A stretch of 64,000 bases of DNA from Oxytricha trifallax (lineage: Eukaryota; Ciliophora; Spirotrichea; Sporadotrichida; Oxytrichidae): assembly GCA_000711775.1 (NCBI GenBank), contig ARYC01002099.1, positions 34,688 to 98,687 on the forward strand, written 5' to 3'. The translations under genes were made by a program, and so were the position numbers. Below, in pieces: positions 47,476-59,204 of the stretch. Below the pieces are notes generated by a model that was not told where the DNA came from, did not search any database, and saw only the letters and a program-made list of their open reading frames with translations. Each line of letters opens with the position of its first letter. Within the stretch, counting starts at the first letter, position 1.

Positions 47476-47975
47476 TCAGTCTAGTTAGTCATCTTCATAA
47501 TCGAGTGTTCGATCAGCTAAATCTTTGGCATTTAGAATGGTGTCATTGATCTTCCCCTCTTTCTCCCGCACAGCAATCACTCCTACGTCCTCCAATCTTT
47601 TCCGGATGTACTTGGCCAATTGAATAGTCGTGAAAGGGAATGTCTTTGATCTCTAGTGTTCACCTAACATTGTCGCGTGCTCACCAGCATAATTCGTGCG
47701 TAGATTGCCTCCCCATCTGGTGTCTCCATCTTTGCAAATGGAGTGGTATTTGATGTAATAAAGATCTGGCAGCCGACGTATCTTATCTATTTGGCTTGAT
47801 AATTGATGTTTGTTGGTTAGATCTTGCCGTCCAAGAAAACTTTCATCGTGGCAATGATTCGCTTGCTGAAGAAGTGCTTGTGGTTAATTTCATTCATGAT
47901 CACGAGGGCTGGAATGGTGAATGGTTTACTATCATCAATCAGAAAGTTGGCTTCACTCTATTGATTTTAATATTT
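47476..47975 (-). pseudogene. Rep-like SF3 helicase, C-terminal part
   Basis: Minus-strand gene fragment that begins abruptly at the arm boundary. It shows ANFLIDDSKPFTIPALVIMN (Walker B region, Asp replaced by Asn), ATMKVFLDGKIQPTNINYQA, GCQIFITSNTTPF (a textbook SF3 motif C with the TSN), MLVSTRQC and, after a frameshift, TFPFTTIQLAKYIRKRL plus an acidic tail ending at TGA 47476. Motif C is better preserved here than in the copy at 2821-4660. Walker A and the whole N-terminal part are missing, so the element is a deletion derivative. Confidence 0.85.
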
Positions 47976-48429
47976 AACTAACTAGACTGATCGCAGTTTA
48001 TCTAATTAATTGCCTAATAATTAAATGTACTGCTTTTAATCTCTCAGATGTACTATTTAAAAAAACTAAGATTTTTATTTGGTACATTGGTAAATTTTAA
48101 CACTAAATACACGCCCTTATATAATGAACCGCTTTAGATTGGTACATTTCATAGATCTCACAATTACAGGGCAGCTTTGTGCTAGAATCGTGAACTAATG
48201 TACTAATTGTACAAAAAATACTTTCCACTATTTTTAAAAAGGATTACTGAATATTTAAATTTTAACTGCTACTGAAGTAGATTGCATTCAAATCAAATTA
48301 AACGAATAAAAGCTGCGCTAATTATTGGCTATTACACCTACAGTTAAATTGATTTATATTTAATTGTTGTAATTTCCCCAAATCAATTATATTTTAACAA
48401 TATTAATCATGATAGAAAGAGATGATTTC

Positions 48430-49145
48430 AGTAAACTAGAATTATTAAATTAGAAAGTTAATTGCTGGGTGAGGTACCAATCTCACTCAGGACTATCTAA
48501 TAGAACTTTCTACTACACTTAGGCCTGCTGAGGGTATGGTATGCATGGGGTTGCTGGGTTCACCGCATAAGGGGCCGTCGGCGGGGTTCAATCTGACAGG
48601 TTCACTCTTCGAGTGACCTGGTCTTTAAGATTTCCTGAATTAGATGAGTCACCTGGCGTGAGTTCAGATTCCTAGATGGTAGGGAGTAGGATGAAGGTGG
48701 TGCTCAGCCTTCAACAGTGAGAAGATGTAAGCCAAAGAAGTCAACGATAAGGTATTTCTCCCACACCAGGTTTGGTTACTGAAGCTACCACAGCGAAAAT
48801 ACAGATACTACATTCTCAGCAGCGGTGTGACTGGTAAGAGTTTTCACCAAGGCCCCTTTAATTGTTTACAGGAAGTACTCCCCGTCACTAGTTGAGCAGA
48901 AATGCCACTAGTGTTATAGGGGTTTTTACTTAGTATGCATCTCGGTTTGGAGTGACGTGGAATGGTTACTGGAGTGGTTTTTCGGAGTTTTTTGTCTTCA
49001 CGATTGCCACGTCACGGATTGACAAGTCGACTCACTCAGATACGTCTACGTCACGACTAAGATTGATGGCTTGATTTTAGTATTAAACAGTGATATGTTA
49101 AATTTAATTTGAGATTACTCATTTAATACTATATAGTAAACTAGA
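48430..49145 (+). repeat. GC-richer dispersed repeat, copy B, with 11-bp direct repeats
   Basis: A 694-bp unit (48441-49134) flanked by the direct repeat AGTAAACTAGA (48430-48440 and 49135-49145), like a retroposon target-site duplication. It opens with a strong hairpin: AGAAAGTT...AACTTTCT enclosing CTGGGTGAG...CTCACTCAG. A second stem is CAGGTTCACTC/GAGTGACCTG with a TTC loop near 48600. It shares blocks with 15908-16520, including GCTCAGCCTTCAA and GAGATTACTCATTTAA at the 3' end. Its G+C content is far above the window average. No reading frame or poly-A tail was seen. Confidence 0.7.
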
Positions 49146-49149
49146 TATT

Positions 49150-50200
49150 ACAAAAATGGATTTAAAAAGAATAAAAGTACTTAAATTAAACTAATACGAC
49201 TGTTGGAACATATGAAGAATTCAAGAAGATAAATTAAGTAAGAAGATAGTATTTCCTAGTGGATCTTTAAATCAAATGACTCAATCAAGAAGACAAAATG
49301 TTAGAAGTAATCAAGAAGAGAATAGCGATACAGACAGATTAAATTATTGTCATACTGGTTGAATAAGTATGAGAGAGATGTGATTAAGGAATAATATGGA
49401 GCTGCTTCAAAGGAGTAGACTCTCAAAAATGCTGTTCAGCATATACTTACATAAACTTTTTCCTCCTAACCAAAATTTTTTCACTAATATTATGTGGAAA
49501 TTGAGAGCATTTGCAGATAATTTATTTATGTAAAGGATCAGAAATAATTTAGAGTATCTAAGGGGTGTTATAGTGAAATTTATAGTACTCTTAATATAAA
49601 TCTCAACTCCATAATGATTTAATATTCTTGACGGATGCGAGAGAAATTTTTTTAAGGAATTAGAAAAAGTTGCAAAAATTCAGGAAGCAGTACCTTTACA
49701 AAAATTGCATGAATACAAATATTTCTGAAAAAAGATTGGAGTAAATTAAGAAGAAAATTTATAAAAACTAACAAAGTAAGACAACCAAAAATTATGTGAT
49801 ATCATTATTATGGCAATGATAAATTGGCTTCAAAATTCGCCAAATCCACCAAAGTAAAAGAAATAAATCTAAATTATAAAGTAATAATCTTTAAGAAGCC
49901 AAGTGATATTTCAAATAAGATTTTAAGGAATGTGGCATAGCTTAAGGAATTAAATACAAATCAATAATATAGAGCTAAGATCATGAAAAAGTATAATGAT
50001 AAATCATTAATTATTCATAAATCCAAATCTAAGAAATTTTTAACTATTCAGGAGATAGGATTTCAAATGAGTAAATGCTATTTTTATATTTTTTTCTTAG
50101 CAAAATTATTCCTAAAATTGACTGCTTTATCTCTTAAACTGCTTTAACAAATTCAAAGTGTGTTCGAGTATAAGGATATTGCTAGTTAGTGGTCAATGAG
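49150..50200 (+). other. Coding-like debris, unassigned
   Basis: A-rich plus strand with several short protein-like runs in different frames (ASKFAKSTKVKEINLNY, VIIFKKPSDISNKILRN, EKVAKIQEAVPLQKLHEY). They cannot be joined with confidence. They may be remains of a gene or retroelement that continues into 50200-50660. Confidence 0.25.
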
Positions 50201-50204
50201 AAGA

Positions 50205-50660
50205 ATGATATGTGCTTAAATCAATAAAAAATTTAACAGAAAGTAACGATATTATATATAAGTTAAAAAATATTTATTAAATAATAATATAGATTCAATA
50301 ATAATAATAAGTAAAGGTAAGCCTTTCGAGGACAATGTCATTAGCCAGTCACTTCTTTAAATTACTTAAATTATTTGTGGACGAAAACAAAGTGAGAATC
50401 GTTATCTGATAAAAAACAGTGAGCGACTCCACAAAATTATCAAAATTAATATTAAGGGAGAATAGACTAATTGACATGTGCAACCATTAACTAACCGAAA
50501 TCATAATTAATATGAAATGAATAGACTTGCCCAAAGAGAGAGATAATCTGAATTACATGAGTACTGTAAGCGTGAAAAAATATTCAGGAAAACCTCAAAC
50601 TATAATTAAAAAATTCAATTAGATGATGTAAAACTCGAAAAAATTAAATTATTATGAATA
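50205..50660 (+). pseudogene. Possible Alba-like nucleic-acid-binding fragment
   Basis: The frame reads INKKFNRKQRYYIQVKKYLL, NNNIDSIIIISKGKPFED and NVISQSLLQITQII. The spacing of basic start, YIQ..K..L helix, isoleucine strand, G-K and a following helix resembles Alba/Rpp20-type nucleic-acid-binding domains. After a frameshift near 50475 comes a basic Gln-rich tail (MNRLAQRERQSELHEYCKRE) and TGA near 50660. The likeness is by eye only. Confidence 0.25.
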
Positions 50661-51840
50661 TCCTGATAAAGATATGCCCATAAGTATTAAAGGCAATTAA
50701 ATCAGAGAACTGTAATAAAAAAATATTTATAAGAAAAAAGAAATGATTGAAACAAGGGACGATTGTCGAGTTTTGATACAAGGTAAAAGATGTGCGCTTT
50801 TATCACAGAGAAAGAAACAGGAGTAAAAAAACATTAGGTTAGAAGAGATTATTTCATATGGTTGAGGTATACATCTAAGATAGTCTAAGTAAATGGAAAA
50901 ACCATTAGATGGCTAAATTTAAGTATGAGCTCACAACATCTGAGTGAAAAGGAAGGATTTATGATAAATAGTGAATGTATAGATATGTAGACAGAGAAGA
51001 AGAAGATAGAGAGTATAGCTCTTGAAGAATGGGTAGGTTCTGACAAAAACTTATTTCGCAAATAAATATTTTTCTTGATGTATTAAACAAAATTTTATTT
51101 TATCAAAGTTACTTATAACTATAACATTGTTGTTATTATTTAGAATTAAGTTTGAAAAGCTATATAATTATCAATGATGTGTAAAGATATTTTTTCAATT
51201 TAATCTGTCCTTGCTACCCCATTATTAGGGTAATACTTTATAGAAGAACTTTTTTTAATTGGTTTTTAAATTATTACAGAATGAGTTTGCTTTTAAATCT
51301 TTTATTTGATTATTTTTATTCTCAAATTAAAGCGCAGATTAGTACTCTATTCAATTGATGCTATTTATATCCAAAATTAAATATTTCTTGTCGATAACTA
51401 GAGTTATATTTGTTAAAGTGTTTTTCTTAATATAATAGCTTAACAGATTAGTTTCTATTCGATGATAATTTGATTATTCAATGTAATCGCGCAATTAAAG
51501 AGTCTATTTGAAATTTTTTTACGTAAATTTATTTTGAAGTGCTCTTTGTTGCCATTTTATAATATGTTTTTAAATTTCTCTGATATATGCTTCTTAGAAA
51601 AGACCTTAATTTGTGTTAAATTACACACAATTTTAGTTTATTGTTTTTATCTGCATTAAATAAGAATACTTACATAATCAATATTTGTAAATCTAAATTT
51701 TTATTCAATTATTTTTGAATATTAGCAAAATTTGAAGCATAATTTTCTTCAATTTGTTTGAAAAATAATTCTCATATTATTTTAGAAGTAGCTTATTCTC
51801 AGTATATTTGATATCCAGGATTTTGCAAACAATTTAATAT
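50661..51840. other. AT-rich spacer
   Basis: No gene is supported. The part from 51050 on is very AT-rich and T-rich. Confidence 0.35.
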
Positions 51841-51846
51841 AAATAA

Positions 51847-52320
51847 TGCAGTTTAACAAAGTATCAATTTTTACTATTCGAATGGCGCAGGAGAATAGTT
51901 CCTCAATTTAGACCTGCGAGAAGCATTGGCTCCATCACAACATGTCAGCTAAGTAAAAAAAATAAATAAAATTTGACTATAATATTCAAACAGTGTCTTC
52001 GATAAACTAAATAGCATTAAATCAAAAGATCTCTGCTACTTCAAAGAGTTCAACAAAGTATCATTAGATGGGTTTATGTTTTCCCAGAACATTGACTCAA
52101 TCAAACTTGAGGTGGTGACATAGATATTTTTACATTGAATTTTCGATATGTATTATTCAGCCCTTAATTCCAACTTCTATAAATGTTTTTAATTAAGAAT
52201 CTCTATTTAATTTAAAGTTTATCTTTTATGAATCAAATGTCTGGCAGCGATTAAAGTAGATAGATTTAAGAATTCAGGAGTTATTTCTTCTACAAAGCAG
52301 CCACTGTTGCATGACTGTTG
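51847..52320 (+). pseudogene. Coding-like island, unknown protein
   Basis: From ATG 51847 the frame reads MAQENSSSIQTCEKHWLHHN and MSAKQKKQIKFDYNIQT. A second frame then continues NSVFDKLNSIKSKDLCYFKE and FNKVSLDGFMFSQNIDSIKL, and a third gives MNQMSGSDQSRQIQEF before TGA near 52310. One or two frameshifts or segment joins are needed. The protein is not recognised. Confidence 0.3.
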
Positions 52321-52619
52321 ACTTATGAGACACCTATTCCATGTTACAAACCTAGTCATAGAAAAGTGAAAAGGATTTTTATTTTAATTTTATTTTGAAA
52401 ATTGCTAAATTATAATCGATAGGTTGGTTGGGAAAAGCACTGATAATTACCTCGTTACTTTAACGACTTCATAGTGTGGCTTCATGCGGATAAATATTAT
52501 TCTTATTAAAAATTCCTGTATAATTATATACTTGGTCATAATATAATTGTTAATCTTATTTATATTAAATTTAATTTAAAAGTACAATAATCTTTCTTAT
52601 TATATTAAAAAGGCAATAT

Positions 52620-53520
52620 CATTTTTCTAAACTCGCAGAAAACAATATTTACTGCTGCTTTTGTTCGCGCATTGCAACTGAATGTTTAGCTTGTGACCAT
52701 TCCTAACTGTTTGTTAGTCTAAGGTGTGATATTTTTAACTCAATTTAATTTCTTTAATTTTAAACTCTGCTAATGTTTATATTTAAATAGAAAAAGCGGC
52801 ACAAATGGTCACGTTCATTTTTACACACTAACTACTTTTTAGAAATCCTTTTTTAATTTATTTTATAAGGCATGCTTGGTGTGAAGTGCTTTATTAGAGC
52901 AAATTTTTGCTGCTGAGATTTCATTAGAGAAATATAAATAAGAAGGATTAAGAACTTTCATTCCTATTTATTATGTGAAAAATATTATTTATAAAATTAT
53001 AGAGTCCACATCATCTTTTGTAATGCCCTGTTTTTTCATGTTACCTTCTTTATAAGAGACACTTGACAGAGAGGTATTGATTTACTCTAATTATATCAGA
53101 TTATTGTTATCTTTGCTTTCAATGATCTTACTTTGTTCTTTTTGTCTTGGGTTGGCTCAATCTTTTTCGAGTTATATTCGATAGTTAACTTCTTACAAGT
53201 TAAACTCTTTATTTTAGGTTAGTGAACTTTCCATAATTTTTTTTTTCCCGTCATTATTTCAGCCTTATAGATTAATCTTCTTGTATAGATTTAAATTAAC
53301 CAAGCTTTGAAGAGCAATTTTGAGAATTTGTTCGGATTTTGCTAGTTTCATTTTTGACTCTTTTAATTACTTTAGGTTACTATTTTTCGGGTAAACTTCT
53401 GCAACTATGTTATTTTACACAGTATTGGAATTTCTGCCATATATTGTTTTCATATACTTCATAGAAGAGTCACTTAATGCATCTTGGTTATAATTTTAGT
53501 TTTTAACGTTTGTGATTGGT
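52620..53520 (-). pseudogene. Coding-like stretch, Gln/Lys-rich unknown protein
   Basis: A 0.9 kb stretch with pyrimidine-rich plus strand. The minus strand reads ENNIWQKFQYCVKQHSCRSL, KVIKRVKNETSKIRTNSQN, then (after TGA and frame change) NLIQLEQINTSLSSVSYKEG, GMKVLNPSYLYFSNEISAAK and NKALHTKHALQNKLKKDFQK. A further piece at 52640-52740 reads NSQEWSQAKHSVAMREQK. It looks like a low-complexity, charged ciliate protein. No family is recognised, and A-rich strands look protein-like in several frames. Confidence 0.32.
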
Positions 53521-56145
53521 TCCATTTATTAACTATTAAATTTCAAGCTTTTTAATTATAAAATTTTAAAGTACCTTAGAAAATTAGATAAAATTATATT
53601 TCAACAAACTATATTTAATATATTGTTATTTTTTTATTACTCCAATTATATAAAAAGGTAAAATAGTTTTAATTGGTTGAAAATTTTATCAAAATTAAAG
53701 ATTTAATCAAGCATTTTGTTTGTTAAACTTATCATTCAATTATATATACTAATCTTATTCTTTTAATCTCAACCATTATACAATAAATTTAAAATGATAA
53801 AATACGTATTATTAGGTCTTTTATTAGTTATTTAATAAGAATTGTCCAAGCAAAATAAAAAAAATTTTAAAGTTATCGAAATATTTAAAAATAAATTCTC
53901 TTAACTATATTTACTTCATTACAGTCTCCAAATGATGCTAAATTAAGAATAATTAAGATAATTATCAATCTTTTATTTGAAAATCTTTTGTATAATTAAA
54001 GTACATCAGTTTCTTTATAAGAAAATCAAATAAATTATTTAACCAGAGGAGTAGCTAGAAAACAAAGAGCATTTCGATAAGGATTAATATTATAAATTCC
54101 ACAAGATCGGGTTTTATTACGAAAGAAACAAAAGCTAATAATTATTTACAATTACATAAAGTGTAGGTCATAAATTAATCGAAATTGCAATAATTTGCTT
54201 CGCAATTATGAATGTCATATAATCATTGCACTTTTAAGGCTTAAAAATCTTTAGTATCTCATATTAGATAATAACATGAAAATATCTGTTTGTGTTAATC
54301 TTTAGTAGCTTTAATGATTAAAAGATATCTAGATTATTGCATTTCATTAAATAATAATTATTATAAGTTGTATAAGAAAGCTTTCTTGGTATATTTATAA
54401 AAATAGAAGTAAAAATCCCTATTATATCTCTAACAAAAAAAATAAAATGAAGGCTCACAGCACAATAAAAATTTAAATTGTCATGTTATATATTGGGTTA
54501 TTTCTATAAATGCAATTAGACAATAATTTCAATCAAACAATGCAATAAATAAAGCCTAGGACTTTCCAAATATACCACTGTTCAACTTACAGTCTAAATG
54601 AAAAATCCTAAAAGTACTAAAAATTTTCAATAAGTTCTGGTGATAACGTTCAATTTTCCTAGTATCGTTTAGTTCTCTAAGTTGAATATTATTAATAAAG
54701 GAAAGAATTCTCTTAAAATACTTTATACAAATTAATTTCAGGCAGAATTTTAAGAGGAAGTAGATCCTTGAAGAATTCACAAGATAAATTAACTTTTTTT
54801 TGTTACCAGACAACTAAAATTATCACTCAAGGACAATAAATCTCTGAGAAAAGAATTAAGAAAAAATTTGTCAACAAATATTTTATGATATGGTTTATTT
54901 TGTTAAGATTAAAATAAAAAATCATTTTATAAGGAATGTTAATAACATTGAGGTTCTTGTATCAAACTAATCTATTTAAAAATGATTTGTTATATTTATA
55001 AAAATATAAATGAACTAAACTATCACTTATGTTAATTATTTTTATCAAAATCTTCTCAAATTTCTTATTTAGACAGCCTTAGTTGTTTGCAATTATAGTG
55101 GACAAGGAGTCCTCCTTTCACCCGCTAAGATCCTGTTCTCCAATGATATACAACATGATAATAATTTTCATAATACTTCTATTTATTTCTGTTAATAAAT
55201 TATACTTTGAATGAGGAGAATGATGACATTTGGAAAGAAGTGGCAGTAGGAGAACCAGAAGTTACTAGGAGAATTGGTAGTAGGAAAATTAGATGTCAAT
55301 ATCCTAAAACAATTTCAAACAAAATTAGACTACTGAAGGTGAAAAAATTAAATTAAGGGAATATTTATACAAATAAAATATTTATTTTCTCAGCATCATA
55401 ATTATATAATTTATTAAAATTAAAATGTTTTATAAATATAAAATAAAGGCCCATGTGAATTACTTTTGTGAAATAGAGAGAGTTGTTTTCTCTTAATAAA
55501 AATAAATATTGTAAATTCTTTTCAACCAAATTTTTATTTATAAAAAGAACATCTCCATTAAGAATCAAATTCTAAGCAAGGGATTAAAAGTCTCAAGTTG
55601 TTCTATCTGAAATTAGGATAATAAATTAGATTTTCTAGTAACTCTTTTTCTATTAAAATATCCCAAATTTAATCTTACTTTTTTTACTATTCCATTGTAA
55701 GTAAGTGTATGTTTCATTTAAACTTTAGAGGAAATTCATTATATTATAGAGAATTTTATAATAAAAAAAACTATAGAAAGCAAGATATTTTCTCGAGAAA
55801 ATCAGAAATATCTTCATGGATATGACTACTAGATAGAATGGCAAGCGGATAAGAAAAATTCAGGTATACAATGAATGTGTGGTATGAAAAGTCTATTCGT
55901 CTAAGTTATCAAGTTAAGCGAGTACATAATTGATAATTTCAATAATCAATTAAAAATAAATAAAGGTCAGGATAAACTAATACAAAATCTAAAGCATTAT
56001 TAATAAGATAATTAAAATAAGGGGGATGGGAGAAAGTTTCCTGCGAGAGGGAAGTTTTATGAGCAGTAAATTTTTATGTATAATTTTGATAAAAATTTAC
56101 ATAAAATTATAAATATATATTTTTTTGACCCATTAATAATTTATA
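53521..56145. other. AT-rich spacer
   Basis: No gene is supported. Minus-strand frames at 54556-54813 (contains NIQLRELNDTRKIERYHQNL) and 55365-55568 are open but too A/T-driven to call. Confidence 0.3.
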
Positions 56146-56149
56146 GGAT

Positions 56150-56670
56150 ATAGAGGAGTAGAGGGAAGATAAGTACCTGGAGTTCAGATTACAACTAATA
56201 GAATTGAGAACACTAGAAATCATCTCAACTACTTAAGAAACACAAAAAGCGGATTGATTCCTGCTCAACATTCTCAAGAGTTTATTGATGAACTCGTTTT
56301 CAGAAGAAATTAGTAGCTACTTGGATGGGGTTTAGAACAGAATTTAATTGAGATATTCACAAATTTATTATCAAATTAAGTATGATTAATGCAATGAATT
56401 AGTCTGAAAGTTGGTTGATAGTTGTTATAAACACATTAATAAATATTAAAAGAAATATTTTCTTTTCTGTCAAAGAAACATCCCTAAAATATTTGTTTAT
56501 CATAACTCTGGCCATGAAACTCTCACTCCACCCAAAAACGAATATATTTTTTTATATATCTCTCTTATACTAATACTATTTACATTTAATTAAATATTTC
56601 TAAAAACAAAATTACAGTATCTGATATCTTTTATAAATCTAAAATTAAAGACATTTTACTTAAAATCTGA
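56150..56670 (+). pseudogene. Coding-like frame with two TGAs
   Basis: A single forward frame reads REDKYLEFRLQLIELRTLEI, a TGA, LLNILKSLLMNSFSEEISSY, a second TGA, then KLVDSCYKHINKYQKKYFLF and FVYHNSGHETLTPPKNEY. No frameshift is needed, but two TGAs in 170 codons is about what chance would give. It is not recognised. Confidence 0.25.
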
Positions 56671-56679
56671 ATGAATGAG

Positions 56680-58320
56680 TATGTCTGTGAATTTTACACA
56701 TTATATTTGCATATAATGGGAGGATTAATTGCGTATTTTGTTAATTAAAATTGTACTTTCGTTTTTTGTTAGCTATAACTAACGGTAATTTTAATTTATA
56801 TAATACGATAAATATTATCATAGTTACTATTAATTGGTTTTTTTGCTAACCATCTTAAAATATTTAATAATTTGATAGCTTCCAAAAAGAAGTAAATGTT
56901 TAGCCAGAATTTTAAAGAAAGCTTTATAAAATTTCACATCTTTACAAAAAATTTAAATTAATATCTTTTGATAGGATATTTTAGAGAGATTATTCACTTA
57001 AAAAATAAGAAAAAGTGTTGCAATATAAATAATTATGAATATTTATAATAAATCCTGACCTCTAAATTGTATATGCTTTGGGATTATTTAAAACAGGCAT
57101 TAAACGGGAGGTGGACACTTGATATATTAAACTGAATTGTTACATTCTCAGATTGAGATAGAAGGTTGTTTGTTTTAGGATATGTAAATAGAGAGTGAAT
57201 TGTATATTAAAAATAATTTATAAAATGAAATTTTTATAAATTTAATGCAAAGATCTCAATATTTTGATAATATAAATTTAAACATCATTGCGATTTAATG
57301 ATTGATTTCAATTTGCTATAATGCCAGTCTCTACTTCATTTCTTTTTATTTCTTATTGCTAAATTTTAATAAAATATGAATATATTAAGTAATTTACTAA
57401 CTAACATTAGTTACAGAATATTTAATACAAAATTTAAAGTCATAAATTATTAAGAGACCAAAATTGATATTATTATCAATTAATGATTTAAATATATAGT
57501 CTTATTATAAAAATGCAAGTCAATCACACATTTTGGATAGGATATCATAAAGCAACAAATTGGTTTGATTTAATTAATACTAAATCAAATTGAAATGTTT
57601 GAAATTAATTGAAAAATAATTGAGAATAATTTATAATAATTACCTAAGTAAAATTTAACTAGGATTTTATAGCTGACTATTATTATTCGTAACTAACAGG
57701 ACTTTACAGGATTTTTAAAGCTAAAAAGGAACATTTTATAAAATTAAATGAGGAAATTTTCTTCTACAAAATCAAAATTCATTAGCCTTGGTAAAATTTG
57801 GCTTTAATTTCAATTGAAAGAATTGCTTCTGTTCAACTATAAATAAAGTTTGATTTATGATGTTAACAGCCGAATAATTTAAATAACTTAAGCTACTCAA
57901 TATATTTATTTATAAATTTTGAAACAAAGTGTTTTATTATAATATTATTAATATATAATGTGAGATGCAGTGTCTCTATGATGAAATTTATGATTTTAAT
58001 TTCGATAATGACTACAATTCTGATGAGGAAGATAGCAATAACTACATTCCCTCACTCTAAAAACAATAATTATCTATTGTTTATTGTAAATATTCCGATT
58101 TAATCTGTGTAATTATATAATTTAATTATCTTTTACGCAAGTAAAAAACTGTTAGTATTCATAATAACCATTTAATATAAAGCCTTTGATAAAACTTGCT
58201 AAGAAATATGAAATCAAAGCATTCTTATAACTTATTTGAAATCATTATTAATTTAATCTTTTTGATACTTTAAAAACTAAATATATTTATCAATTCATTA
58301 AGTTTAAATAGATTAAGCAA
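56680..58320. other. AT-rich spacer
   Basis: Very AT-rich; no gene or repeat was recognised. A short acidic frame at 57965-58060 (DFDNDYNSDEEDSNNYIPSL) could be a protein terminus. Confidence 0.35.
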
Positions 58321-58325
58321 ATTAG

Positions 58326-59200
58326 GTCAATTTTGTTAAAAAATCGAAAGTTTAAATATTCAGGGAAATGTGAAAATCTACTCAAAAAGTATAATTTATA
58401 ATATTAATTTTATAATATCAAATCTAATTAATTTTGATTCTTTAAACAAAATGAAGGGCAGAGATATTATAGTTTGTTAGCGCTTAATCACTTTAAGCAA
58501 TTTAGGTTCTTGCAGCTGATGGTGGGGGTTTGTTTTTTGCTGATTTTACATACATAAACTCTGCCAAAATTTTAAGATTAGTAATGGGCGAAGTCTCTCG
58601 CGAAATTTTATTTTTTTCAGAGTCACTCCAGTTTATTTTGTTTAATTATTCAAGATTATCATTTATGCATGTTTTCTTCTAATTAATATTTTATGCATTT
58701 TAAAGTAAAAGAGAATAATTTGTTTAGAAAAATTATAAGTCGCTTTAAATAGAAACAACCTTTAAATTTTACCATATAAAGATGTGATAATATAACATTA
58801 GAAAAAAGTAAAAACTTTTACTTTAAAATGCATAAAATATTAATTAGAAGAAAACATGCATAAATGATAATCTTGAATAATTAAACAAAATAAACTGGAG
58901 TGACTCTGAAAAAAATAAAATTTCGCGAGAGACTTCGCCCATTACTAATCTTAAAATTTTGGCAGAGTTTATGTATGTAAAATCAGCAAAAAACAAACCC
59001 CCACCATCAGCTGCAAGAACCTAAATTGCTTAAAGTGATTAAGCGCTAACAAACTATAATATCTCTGCCCTTCATTTTGTTTAAAGAATCAAAATTAATT
59101 AGATTTGATATTATAAAATTAATATTATAAATTATACTTTTTGAGTAGATTTTCACATTTCCCTGAATATTTAAACTTTCGATTTTTTAACAAAATTGAC
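58326..59200. mobile_element. Near-perfect 875-bp palindrome
   Basis: Two arms of 386 bp (58326-58711 and 58815-59200) around a ~100-bp spacer. I saw no mismatch on reading the arms against each other. The ends are GTCAATTTTGTTAAAAAATC and its inverse, unrelated to the TTGTAGG family. The arm identity implies very recent formation or ongoing conversion. No coding capacity was recognised. Possible flanking ATTA/TTAA does not give a clear target duplication. Confidence 0.9.
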
Positions 59201-59204
59201 TTAA

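Larger units (their letters stand above)
46643..48400. mobile_element. Rep-helicase inverted-repeat element 2
   Basis: An element of 1.76 kb (1.34 kb without the nested insertion). Its ~430-bp arms are 46643-46713 plus 47136-47475 on the left and 47975-48400 on the right. The left end TTGTTAAAATATAATTGATT followed by TGGGGAAATTA matches the element at 7169. The right end adjoins TA (48401-48402); the left is preceded by AA. A fold-back element sits in the left arm only, proving it arrived later. The interior is a C-terminal piece of a Rep-like helicase gene. The arms contain several GGTACATT / TGTACCAA words. Confidence 0.82.

Noticed and set aside
48560..48625. tRNA-like B box (GGTTCAATC) suggesting a tRNA-derived SINE
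   Set aside because: No matching A box at the right distance and no cloverleaf could be drawn. Copy A lacks the word.
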